NCBI GenBank assembly: GCA_903822375.1
Contig: CAIJOU010000885.1
Span: forward strand, 1 to 20,399
Length of the DNA stretch: 20,399 bases
Reading direction: 5' to 3'
DNA from: Candidatus Hydrogenedentota bacterium
GTDB lineage: Bacteria; Hydrogenedentota; Hydrogenedentia; Hydrogenedentales; CAITNO01
The translations under genes and the position numbers were made by a program. Of this stretch, positions 1 through 6,888 are shown piece after piece. The notes beneath the pieces were generated by a model. It saw nothing but the letters and a program-made list of their open reading frames with translations. It made no database searches and was not told where the DNA came from. How positions within the stretch are numbered: position 1 is the stretch's first letter; each line of letters opens with the position of its first letter.

Positions 1-973
1 GCGCGCACGGAGAAAGTCCCGCAATATGCCGCAGATTGAGAATTATGACGGGCGCCAAGAGCAACGTCAGGCAAAACAGGGATCTTCCCTGCACCGGGTC
101 ACCAATCACAAATACGGGAGAAGATGCAGCCGTCTTTGGAAAGACGGGGCTGCCCCACAGCAGGCCGCCGACCAGCAGTGCCATGAGAAGCACATTCCAT
201 GCGCCCACAAAAGGCCCCCGAACCGACGTTGTCCGCTGCGCCAGCAAGAGAACAGCCGCAAACGCAACGGCCACACAGCCCGTCGCGCTCACGCCTGAGA
301 ATCCCAACTGTCCGTACCCGCTCCACGCACACAGCACTTCCGGACAGGAGAACACAAGATAAACAAGCGTGAAATTTGAAAACAGGCCCAGCATGGCCAG
401 TGTGCAGCGCGGGCCCGACAGTGTTGACGGCAGTGGCGCGACCGGGCTTTCCCCCATTGCCGCCCTGAATTGGAACAGCGCCCACGCAGCCAGCGGCCAC
501 GCCAAGAGAGCCGTCAGCCCTTCGGTCGAAATGTCCACCGAGGAACCCCAGCCACGCAGCGCCACGGACAACAGCACGGCGATCCCGACAGCCTGTCCCA
601 TATCGCCCCTCAACTTGGAACAACACAAACTGAACGCATACGCCAGGATGATAAGAAACGAGGAAACGCCCACGCCCCCGACAATGATCTGCCCCACCGC
701 ACCCAGTTCGGGGCATAACAACCGCGCCCCCACAAAGGTTACCGTGGCGACCCACAGGCAGATGCGCTCACGTCTCTCACTGACGGCAAGAACTGCCAGC
801 GGCAAGAGCAAGAGAAGCACTCCGTACAGTTCCTTCCCCGGCGCGAGCTTGATAAGGCTCATCCGGTAGATGCTTTCCATCCACATCCCAAAAAGCTGGA
901 TGAAGAACAGCAGCAGCAACGCAAACAGGAGTGTGTTTCTGTTTCTTGCGGTGTTTTCGGGTAACTCTTGCAT
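1..973 (-). CDS. Multi-pass membrane protein, 3' end cut by window edge
   Basis: An open frame runs without a stop from an ATG at 973 to the left edge, about 324 codons. I chose ATG 973 over ATG 979 because a GGGAG Shine-Dalgarno sits six bases before 973 but touches the 979 codon. The product is very hydrophobic, with about ten likely transmembrane segments near residues 14-34, 49-64, 71-87, 92-115, 126-141, 151-168, 191-209, 229-247, 255-275 and 300-316. No soluble domain is visible before the edge. The sequence MESIYRMSLIKLAPGKE after the first helix reminds me of membrane domains that precede an endonuclease/exonuclease/phosphatase domain (CWH43/PGAP2IP-like). That is a memory-based guess, testable only with the missing 3' part. 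It is divergent from the PHP gene. Real coding is likely; the function is unknown. Confidence 0.75.
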   Translation of the reverse strand, partial: MQELPENTARNRNTLLFALLLLFFIQLFGMWMESIYRMSLIKLAPGKELYGVLLLLLPLAVLAVSERRERICLWVATVTFVGARLLCPELGAVGQIIVGGVGVSSFLIILAYAFSLCCSKLRGDMGQAVGIAVLLSVALRGWGSSVDISTEGLTALLAWPLAAWALFQFRAAMGESPVAPLPSTLSGPRCTLAMLGLFSNFTLVYLVFSCPEVLCAWSGYGQLGFSGVSATGCVAVAFAAVLLLAQRTTSVRGPFVGAWNVLLMALLVGGLLWGSPVFPKTAASSPVFVIGDPVQGRSLFCLTLLLAPVIILNLRHIAGLSPCA

Positions 974-1286
974 ATTCATCTCCCGTTAAAGAGGGGAAAG
1001 CTCCAGCATCTCTGCGCACAAAACGTCGCGAAGCATGTGACCCGGCCGCGGCCGGTGTCGGTTTCAAAGGCGGCCATGGTTGCATTCTTTCCCCGTCCTT
1101 CTCAAATCGCACCGAAAATGCAGTTGTCAACGCGGGTTTGATTCACCCATACTCTTGTCAGCGGTGTCCCGCGACATTGCCGATACGCCGTCAGCATGCG
1201 GCCATCTGAACGTGAATTCACCGTCGTGGCTGTCCCTCGGCCATAGCCAACCCCTTATGGGCCCAAGTATTCTTGCTGGAGAACCT
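974..1286. other. Divergent intergenic region
   Basis: This 313-base gap separates two divergently transcribed genes. It holds a possible plus-strand promoter at 1124-1153, a perfect 10-base palindrome GTGAATTCAC at 1212-1221 (about 66 bases before the PHP start) and the GGAGA ribosome-binding site at 1278-1282. For the leftward gene only a TTGACA at 1125-1130 is seen, with no acceptable -10 box. A longer open frame extends the PHP gene upstream to 1080, but it has no ribosome-binding site and would bury the signal peptide. Confidence 0.6.
1124..1153 (+). promoter_or_regulatory. Possible sigma70-type promoter for the PHP gene
   Basis: TTGTCA (1124-1129) and CATACT (1148-1153) are separated by 18 bases, matching five and four of six consensus positions. 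Transcription would start near 1160 and give a leader of about 125 bases. This is the weakest of the plus-strand promoter calls because the -10 box is only moderate. Confidence 0.35.
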
Positions 1287-2249
1287 ATGAACATGTCATC
1301 CGCCCAAAAAAACATTGTTCTGACCACCTGCACGCTGTTGGGCCTGCTCGCTCTGGCCGGCAGGACCGCCTCCGCACAAAATGCCCCCCAATACGCCCTG
1401 CGCGAAATGGACATGCACATCCATTGTGGTCTGGAACGGCGTCTGCCGCTCAATGAATGGATTGACCTCTCCGTCGCCGACGGCCGCAAGGTCTTCTTCT
1501 GCCTCGACCATCTTGAACTCTACGACCGCACCCCCGACGAATGCGCCCAATGGGCCAAAGAAGAGGGCGTCAGGCAGTGGTATCCCATGGGGAGGGCGGG
1601 CCACAGCGCATTCCTTGCAGACATCGAATCCCTGGCCGCCGCACGAAAGGACCTGACCATTTTCAAGGGATGGGAAGTGGCCGAGTTTGACCTCGACGAC
1701 GGGGTCAACTACGAACCGCTCAAAGCGGCTGAAATCATCGGGTGGCACATCTCGTCCACCCACGAAGGCGACGAACCCAACGGTGCCCTGTTCATTCGGC
1801 GCATCCATCAGATTAAGGAAGTTCAGAAAAAGCTCGACGTCCCCATGGTCCTGTTCCACCCCTTCCCCGCCCGCTTGGGCCGTGTTGAAAAGCTTGCCAG
1901 GAAGGCCGGTCGCACACGTGATTCGTTGACCTTGGAGGAATTGCGCTTCTTCAAGAACGGCGAGCAGGACGAGGTCATCCGCCTGCTCAAAGACAGTTCC
2001 ATCTACATCGAGATGGGACGCGGCACCGAAGGCTATTGGGCTGCCGCAAACATGCGCGAGGCACTCATCGCAGACATAAAACCTCTCGCCGACGCCGGGG
2101 TAAAGTTTACCGTCTCCACGGATGCGCACACACCAGACAACCTCAAAAAGCCATTCCACCCCGAAGTCTACTGCGAACCCTGCGGCATCACGCCGGAAAA
2201 TGCCAATTCCATTATCAGTGACCTGCTTGCCCGGCGTGGCAGGAAATAG
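1287..2249 (+). CDS. Exported PHP-type metal-dependent hydrolase
   Basis: The 320-residue product starts at ATG 1287 (or 1293) after GGAGA. It has a Sec signal peptide: a hydrophobic core at about residues 10-24 and a likely cleavage after TASA at residue 30. The mature part opens with MDMHIHCG, whose HxH pair (H44, H46) is the first metal-binding motif of PHP and related TIM-barrel phosphoesterases. Later metal-type positions are CLDHLE, GWHISSTHEGDE, LFHPFP and, near the C-terminus, STDAHTPDN. The PHP family uses two or three metal ions to hydrolyse phosphoesters. The substrate cannot be read here, and export to the periplasm is an inference from the signal peptide. No partner gene is adjacent. 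An amidohydrolase-like role is the main alternative. Confidence 0.8.
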   Translation: MNMSSAQKNIVLTTCTLLGLLALAGRTASAQNAPQYALREMDMHIHCGLERRLPLNEWIDLSVADGRKVFFCLDHLELYDRTPDECAQWAKEEGVRQWYPMGRAGHSAFLADIESLAAARKDLTIFKGWEVAEFDLDDGVNYEPLKAAEIIGWHISSTHEGDEPNGALFIRRIHQIKEVQKKLDVPMVLFHPFPARLGRVEKLARKAGRTRDSLTLEELRFFKNGEQDEVIRLLKDSSIYIEMGRGTEGYWAAANMREALIADIKPLADAGVKFTVSTDAHTPDNLKKPFHPEVYCEPCGITPENANSIISDLLARRGRK

Positions 2250-2880
2250 GCCGCCGCGGCTTGCGCCACAATCTCCGCCCACGCAAAGCGACTCGCGGCA
2301 GGCCCATGACCTCTCGGATGCTTGGCCGCGTGAAGTCAAAGTTTCATGTATGCACATCCTTTTCAGCCATTTCCATCATGGCATTGCAGGCATCATTCAG
2401 CGCTTTACAGAACGCTGGCTTTGAGACATAGCACTCACGCCAGCGAAATCGTATCGCCGCGTACCGCCTTGGGCCTCAAGACTTCGTTCTTTATGCAGGG
2501 CACGCCCCCTGCGCAACCCAGCACCCAGGCTTCCGACTCAAATCAAGAACATCCCGCCATTTGGGTGCCTCGATTGGCTTAATCCAAGCCGGAAACCGAC
2601 GTTTCTTGGCCTAAAACCGAATGGTAAATTATTGACAACTTACTTGGTCTCTCTTTAGGGGATTTACCGCTAGAGCGTTTCGGAAGCCTCTAGGAATAAC
2701 CCGTACTTCTGGTTGCTATATTGTACGTAAGTTATTTTATTTTAGATATTTACACTCACTAAACCGCTGTCAGAACCAATGGTTTTATTCCATGCTGTGA
2801 GAATCCAGAATGACGGATTCGCACTTATGGAAATAATAGACTTTGTTCTTATTCTATTATTTGGCATATCCAGATTTTGG
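2250..2880. other. Long gene-free, partly AT-rich region
   Basis: Between the PHP gene and the IPT promoter I find no gene with a plausible start, ribosome-binding site and recognisable product. Up to about 2590 the composition matches the rest of the window, and short minus-strand open stretches there (2344-2480 and 2438-2542) may be remnants but match nothing I know. From about 2590 to 2895 the sequence turns markedly AT-rich. That part holds a 6-bp-arm inverted repeat, CTAGAG (2670-2675) and CTCTAG (2688-2693) 12 bases apart, and an isolated TTGACA at 2632-2637 without a good -10 box. Confidence 0.6.
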
Positions 2881-2889
2881 TGGTACAAT
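2881..2889 (+). promoter_or_regulatory. Extended -10 promoter for the IPT/CxxCH gene
   Basis: TGG followed by TACAAT (2884-2889) forms an extended -10 element at the right edge of the AT-rich stretch. There is no good -35 box at 17-18 bases, as is common for extended -10 promoters. Transcription would start at about 2896, exactly where a run of hairpins begins. Confidence 0.45.
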
Positions 2890-2895
2890 CCCATC

Positions 2896-3050
2896 GTGCG
2901 GAGCGCACACTCGGTAGTCACCGAAGGAACGACGAAAGGCAGACGGGACGCTGGAACCGGTAGTTTCAGCAAGGCCCGCGACAGAGAGGTACGCAGGACG
3001 ATGAGGCAAATAAGTTCACTTGTGAACCAAAACCGCAGACAGTCAACAGA
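2896..3050 (+). promoter_or_regulatory. Hairpin-rich 5' leader, candidate cis-acting RNA
   Basis: Four perfect or near-perfect hairpins lie between the predicted transcription start and the ribosome-binding site. Hairpin 1 is GTGCG/CGCAC with loop GAG (2896-2908). Hairpin 2 is TCGGT/ACCGA with loop AGTC (2911-2924). Hairpin 3 is GCTGGAAC/GTTTCAGC with loop CGGTA (2950-2970, one G-T pair), and could be closed by an outer CGGG/CCCG pair (2944-2947 with 2975-2978). Hairpin 4 is GTTCAC/GTGAAC with loop TT (3014-3027). CGGTAGT occurs in both hairpin 2 and hairpin 3. The segment also carries several GGA triplets. It is non-coding if the TTG start at 3064 is right. It does not match the c-di-GMP/GEMM, glutamine, glycine, cobalamin or fluoride riboswitch consensus as I remember them. 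Confidence 0.4.
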
Positions 3051-3063
3051 AAGGAGTCTACTT

Positions 3064-4497
3064 TTGAAAACACGAACATACGTTTGGACCGGCATGGTCC
3101 TCTTCACCATGATGATGTGCCTGGCCCTTCAGGCGGGCGCTGTATCGGGGTATCTCACCCAGGCAGAAAGCCAGTATCCAACCATTGTGGGCAGCAAACT
3201 CGACAGTTGCACGCTGTGCCACACCAGCCCGCCGACACGTAATCCCTATGGCTTGGCCTTCGGGAGCGCCAATCACAGCTTCACCGCCATTTCCTCGCTC
3301 GACTCCGACGGAGACGGGTTCAGCAACGGTGCCGAGATAGCCGCACTGACCTTCCCAGGCAACGCCGCAGACATGCCTGTAACAGCAAGCGTTCCGTCGC
3401 TCAGCACGATCGCACCAACATCGGGTACGACGGCCGGCGGGACTGCGGTCACGCTGATCGGCGCGAACCTGACCGGTGCAAGCGTGTCCCTCAGCGGCAC
3501 GCCGGCGACAAACGTCGTTGTCAACTCCGCAGGCACACAGGTCACGGCCATCACACCGGCTCATGCGGCCGGTGTGGTGAACGTTACCGCGACCACCGCG
3601 GGCGGGACCAGCGGTGCGGTCCTCTACACCTATATCGCGCCACTTCCTTCGGCCCCGACACTTGGCGCGATTTCACCGAATACGGGCACAACGGCCGGCG
3701 GGACCTCGGTCACGCTTTCCGGCACGAACCTGACGGGTACCAGCGTGTCGTTCGGCGGCGCGGCGGCCTCCAATGTCGTCGTGAACGCAGCCGGCACGTC
3801 CCTTACGGCGGTCGCTCCGGCCCATGCGGCTGGCGCGGTGAGTGTTACCGCGACCACCACCGGCGGCACCAGCGGTGCGGTCACTTACACCTACGTTGCG
3901 CCCACGCCCCCACCGACGGGTGCCCCGACGCTTGGTTCGATTTCGCCAAACTCGGGCACCACGGCCGGCGGGACCTCGGTCACGCTTTCCGGCACGAACC
4001 TGACGGGTGCCAGCGTGTCCTTCGGCGGCACGGCGGCCTCCGGCGTCGTTGTGAATGCGGCCGGCACTTCCCTTACAGCGGTTGCCCCGGCACATGCGGC
4101 TGGTGCCGTGAGTGTGACAGTCGCCACGGCCAACGGCACCAGCGGTGCGGTCACGTACACCTATGTTGCCCCGACCCCTCCCCCGTCGGGCGGCCCGACA
4201 CTGAGCGCGCTTAGCCCGTCATCGGGCAGCACATCCGGCGGGACCACGGTCACGCTGACCGGCACAAACCTGACGGGTGCGCGGGTGTACTTCGGCAACA
4301 CGGCGGCACGTGTCATCAGCAGCTCCGGCGGCGTTGATGACGACAACCGTTCGTCCCAGGGCAGCAGCACGCGCATCACGGTGCGCACGCCGAGCCACTC
4401 ATCGGGCCGCGTCAATGTCACAGTGCAGACCTCAGCCGGCACGAGCAATGCGCTCACCTACACCTATGTCTCGTCACGCCGCGGCAACGACGACTAG
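3064..4497 (+). CDS. Secreted CxxCH protein with four IPT/TIG domains
   Basis: The 477-residue product starts at TTG 3064, seven bases after a strong AAGGAG (3051-3056). The longer frame from 2779 runs through the leader and lacks such a site. Residues 1-28 form a Sec signal peptide. CTLCH at 49-53 is a c-type haem motif, followed by NPYGLAFG (60-67) and a calcium-type loop DSDGDGFSNGAE (80-91). Four IPT/TIG immunoglobulin-like domains follow (about 111-195, 198-285, 290-375 and 379-468), joined by Pro/Thr-rich linkers. The fourth has an extra Ser/Asp-rich insert (SSSGGVDDDNRSSQGSS). IPT domains are usually extracellular binding or structural modules. A surface-exposed redox or adhesion protein is an inference, and a single CxxCH may not bind haem. 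The gene stands alone between a structured leader and a convergent operon. Confidence 0.85.
   Translation: MKTRTYVWTGMVLFTMMMCLALQAGAVSGYLTQAESQYPTIVGSKLDSCTLCHTSPPTRNPYGLAFGSANHSFTAISSLDSDGDGFSNGAEIAALTFPGNAADMPVTASVPSLSTIAPTSGTTAGGTAVTLIGANLTGASVSLSGTPATNVVVNSAGTQVTAITPAHAAGVVNVTATTAGGTSGAVLYTYIAPLPSAPTLGAISPNTGTTAGGTSVTLSGTNLTGTSVSFGGAAASNVVVNAAGTSLTAVAPAHAAGAVSVTATTTGGTSGAVTYTYVAPTPPPTGAPTLGSISPNSGTTAGGTSVTLSGTNLTGASVSFGGTAASGVVVNAAGTSLTAVAPAHAAGAVSVTVATANGTSGAVTYTYVAPTPPPSGGPTLSALSPSSGSTSGGTTVTLTGTNLTGARVYFGNTAARVISSSGGVDDDNRSSQGSSTRITVRTPSHSSGRVNVTVQTSAGTSNALTYTYVSSRRGNDD
3394..4467 (+). repeat. Four in-frame tandem repeats encoding IPT domains
   Basis: A CGGCCGGCGGGAC-type segment recurs at 3431, 3692, 3962 and 4232, giving periods of 261, 270 and 270 bases. 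Units 2 and 3 are the closest pair and share a run of 48 identical bases (3691-3738 and 3961-4008). Unit 4 is the most divergent and carries the insert. The pattern suggests successive in-frame duplication, with units 2 and 3 duplicated or homogenised most recently. Confidence 0.85.
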
Positions 4498-4649
4498 GAG
4501 ATAAACAATCCCTCCGCCAGTGAGGGCTGGAAAAAGGTCGGAGTTCGCGCTCGCCGCGTGTGCGCCCGCAAGGGCAACAAACGGCAGCGCGGACTCCGAA
4601 CCGTTTCTTTCGGCAACGACTGAATGCAGAAGGACGCTCCGCCGGTTGG

Positions 4650-4669
4650 TCCCGCCCTGAGAGGCGGGA
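4650..4669. repeat. Intergenic hairpin between convergent genes
   Basis: TCCCGCC (4650-4656) and GGCGGGA (4663-4669) pair perfectly around the loop CTGAGA, in the 204-base gap between the convergent IPT and sulfatase-like genes. No T-run follows on either strand, so it is not a standard intrinsic terminator. The arms are identical to those of the hairpin at 8032-8047, which points to a dispersed repeat. Nothing else stands out in 4498-4701. Confidence 0.6.
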
Positions 4670-4701
4670 AATGCCTGTGCGCGGAGAGCCGGCTTTCTTA
4701 G

Positions 4702-6042
4702 CTACCGGGACTGGAGTTTCTTGGCGGTGGCCACTGACCCAATGTGCTTGTCGAGCCCGATCACATAGTCATTGATCGGATTGCCCTTGCCGGTTTTCCT
4801 GCAGCGCTTCGCAACCCATGCGTTCATCCGCGCGCGCAGCATCTCGACGATTCCCGGCTCCTTGTCGGCCAGATTCATTGACTCTTCCGGGTCTTCGATG
4901 AGGTTGTACAATTCCACCGGCGGTTTGCCGTGAAAATCCGGCTCCAGTGCGTCCCAGAATTTCCAGATGGGTGTACGCCAGCCATGTTTGCGCATCCAGG
5001 TGCACTCGGTGATGTAGAAATCCGAACGCGGCGAGTCGTTGGTTTCGGTGAAGTACTTTGTGAGCGACACGCCGTCGAACTTGACGCCCTTCGCCAGGGA
5101 CTTGAGTCCGCAAACATCCAGCACCGTCGGAATCATGTCTTCGTGCAGCGAGTACGCCTTGCTGCGCACTCCGCCGGGCACTTTGCCCGGCCAGTAATAG
5201 ATGAGCGGAACGACCAGGGTCGGCTCGTACAGCCCATGGTGGTCAAAATGAATGTCGTGGTCGTAAAGCGTCTCGCCGTGGTCGCCGGTGATGACGATCA
5301 GCGTCTCCTCCGCACAGCCAAGTTCTTCGAGCCGCGTCACAATCCGGGCGCAGCAGACGTCCATGTACGCCAGTTGGCCGTCGTACTGGGCGATGACAAA
5401 GTCCTTGTCCGTGATGCCCGGCGGCATCCAGGAAAGATGGAAATCGCGGAACGGCTTGAACGCCTTTACGGGGGCCATGCTCTTGTTGCCCTTTGCGCAG
5501 GGGTTCTTTGAGTAGAACATGGTGTCGAACGGCGGCGGCGGCAGGTAGGGCGAGTGCGGGTCCATGTGGCGCAGGAAGAGCATCCACGGCTTGCCCGTTT
5601 TGTGCAGACGCTCAAGTTCCGGAATCGTGACCGCGTTCAGGTTCTCCGCCTTGCGCGCCGGGCGGTCCTCCCACGCGAGCCACCCCTCGAAATTGAGGTA
5701 TCTGTCAAAGCCCCGAAAGAAGCCCGCATCGAAGCCCACCACGGTGCTGGTGTATCCCGCCGTTTTGAGCAGTTCCGGCAAGGTCGGATGATTTGGGTCC
5801 AGCGGCCCCTTCGGCCCCAGACTCACCATTTGGTGGGACACCACATCCTGCCCGGTCAGCATGCTCGAATAGGCCGGCGTTGTGGGGATATAGGGGCTGA
5901 ATGCGTTCTCCACCACCGTTCCCTTTGCCGCCAGACGGTCGAAAAGCCGCGTCGTGAGCCGCCGATAGCCGTAACAGCTCATGTGATCGCGGCGGATGCT
6001 GTCGATTGCAAAGATCAGGATATTGGGCGGCTTCTTCGCCAT
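4702..6042 (-). CDS. Sulfatase-superfamily hydrolase with Thr in place of the formylglycine Cys/Ser
   Basis: The 446-residue protein starts at ATG 6042, six bases after AAGGAG. It has the alkaline phosphatase/sulfatase fold signatures: ILIFAIDSIRRDH (D14), YIPTTPAYSSMLTG (51-64), LRHMDPHSPY (157-166) and VITGDHGET (D254, H255), with an ELYNLIEDPEE segment near the end as in many sulfatases. True sulfatases need C/S-x-P-x-R, where the Cys or Ser is converted to formylglycine. Here the aligned residues are T54-T-P-A-Y58, so both the modified residue and the Arg are absent. Thr is the nucleophile in the related nucleotide pyrophosphatase/phosphodiesterases. The enzyme may therefore be a phosphoesterase rather than a sulfatase; this is inference. 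No signal peptide is seen, so it is probably cytoplasmic. It is the last gene of a three-gene operon, 25 bases after the isomerase. Confidence 0.85.
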   Translation of the reverse strand: MAKKPPNILIFAIDSIRRDHMSCYGYRRLTTRLFDRLAAKGTVVENAFSPYIPTTPAYSSMLTGQDVVSHQMVSLGPKGPLDPNHPTLPELLKTAGYTSTVVGFDAGFFRGFDRYLNFEGWLAWEDRPARKAENLNAVTIPELERLHKTGKPWMLFLRHMDPHSPYLPPPPFDTMFYSKNPCAKGNKSMAPVKAFKPFRDFHLSWMPPGITDKDFVIAQYDGQLAYMDVCCARIVTRLEELGCAEETLIVITGDHGETLYDHDIHFDHHGLYEPTLVVPLIYYWPGKVPGGVRSKAYSLHEDMIPTVLDVCGLKSLAKGVKFDGVSLTKYFTETNDSPRSDFYITECTWMRKHGWRTPIWKFWDALEPDFHGKPPVELYNLIEDPEESMNLADKEPGIVEMLRARMNAWVAKRCRKTGKGNPINDYVIGLDKHIGSVATAKKLQSR

Positions 6043-6067
6043 GTCATGCTCCTTCCCGGTTCGGGAT

Positions 6068-6868
6068 TCAACGCCCGCCGCACTGTTTGAGGCAGGCGTT
6101 CAGATAACCGTAACTTTCCGCGGCGATGGTTGCGCAACGGCTCAGTGGGTACTCCGACGCGCCGATAACTTCCAGGTTGACGGGACCGTCATAGCCTGCC
6201 TCGACCAGCACCCGGCAATACCCCGGCAGGTCGATTTCGCCGCGGCCGCAGGCCTGCATTTCCGGCGCGCCCGGCGACGGTCCCGGTCCCGCGCAATCGC
6301 GGATATGCACATGTTTTACGCGCGAGACGACCTGCTCCAGTGCTTCGTGGGGCACTTCTCCGCTGCGGTGAATGTGGCTTGGGTCCATGTCTATGCCAAA
6401 GGCGGGCGAGTCAATCTGCACCATGGCCACCAGCGTCGTCAACGTGTTCCAAATCGCCGCGCCCACGTGCGCCTTCACGCAAAGCGTGACGCCGAACGGT
6501 TCGGCCTTTTCGGCCAAACGGTAAAGCCGTGCGATTGAAACGCGCAGGTCCTCCTCACTGTTCGACACCCCGCCCGGCCCCACATTCACCACCGGAATCC
6601 CAATCTCCGCCGCCGCCTCATAGGCCAGCATCAGCCGCTCCTCGTCCAATGCCGCCTCTTCCATCGCCATGAACGGCAGCGCCAAGTCGTTGGAGATCGC
6701 CTTGATTTCCGCCGCCTGTGCCCGCCAGTTGTCCAGGCACAGGTGTTCGCACATCCCCTGGATGGCCGAAATCTCCGCACCGTCGTACCCGGCCCACTTA
6801 ATATGCTCCATGGCGGTTCTAAAATCGTAGCCGCCAAACAGGACGGTGTTAACGCCGAGTTTTATCAT
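6068..6868 (-). CDS. Sugar phosphate isomerase/epimerase (xylose isomerase-like TIM barrel)
   Basis: The 266-residue product starts at ATG 6868, eight bases after AAGGA, rather than at the longer frame from 6925, which would overlap the upstream gene. It fits the AP-endonuclease-2/xylose isomerase-like TIM barrel. Visible features are KLGVNTVLFGGYDF at the start, WAGYDGAEIS (25-34), FGIDMDPSHIH (157-167, with D160, D162 and H165), VKHVHIRD (184-191, H188) and VNLEVIGA (E233). At the position where many members have a metal-binding Glu before His, this protein reads CVKAH (K132, H134), marking a subgroup. Members interconvert keto and aldo sugars or epimerise them, usually with a divalent metal. 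The start lies 20 bases after the oxidoreductase stop, so the two are almost certainly co-transcribed. Confidence 0.85.
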   Translation of the reverse strand: MIKLGVNTVLFGGYDFRTAMEHIKWAGYDGAEISAIQGMCEHLCLDNWRAQAAEIKAISNDLALPFMAMEEAALDEERLMLAYEAAAEIGIPVVNVGPGGVSNSEEDLRVSIARLYRLAEKAEPFGVTLCVKAHVGAAIWNTLTTLVAMVQIDSPAFGIDMDPSHIHRSGEVPHEALEQVVSRVKHVHIRDCAGPGPSPGAPEMQACGRGEIDLPGYCRVLVEAGYDGPVNLEVIGASEYPLSRCATIAAESYGYLNACLKQCGGR

Positions 6869-6888
6869 TGCCGTATTCCTTCCGGAAA

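Noticed and set aside
99..755. Open frame of 218 codons on the minus strand at the left end
   Set aside because: It overlaps the long hydrophobic frame 1-973 on the same strand, has Cys/Gly/Arg-rich shadow composition and no ribosome-binding site.
1296..2357. Long minus-strand frame opposite the PHP gene
   Set aside because: It is a mirror frame of a GC-rich gene. The plus strand has a signal peptide, HxH motif and ribosome-binding site.
2344..2542. Short minus-strand open stretches (ending TGA at 2344 and 2435) as a possible eroded gene
   Set aside because: Each is under about 50 codons, lies in a different frame, and lacks a start with a ribosome-binding site or any motif I recognise.
2896..3000. 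A c-di-GMP/cGAMP (GEMM) or glutamine riboswitch
   Set aside because: The required GCAAACC and GACGCAAAGCC blocks of GEMM are absent. Only a CCGAAGGAAC fragment resembles the glutamine motif, without its pairing partner.
3394..4467. Tandem repeats as a CRISPR or non-coding satellite
   Set aside because: Units of about 270 bases are in frame and encode IPT domains, with no short identical repeats or spacers.
4650..4669. Intrinsic terminator between the convergent genes
   Set aside because: The stem is good but no T-run follows on either strand, so it was listed as a hairpin repeat only.
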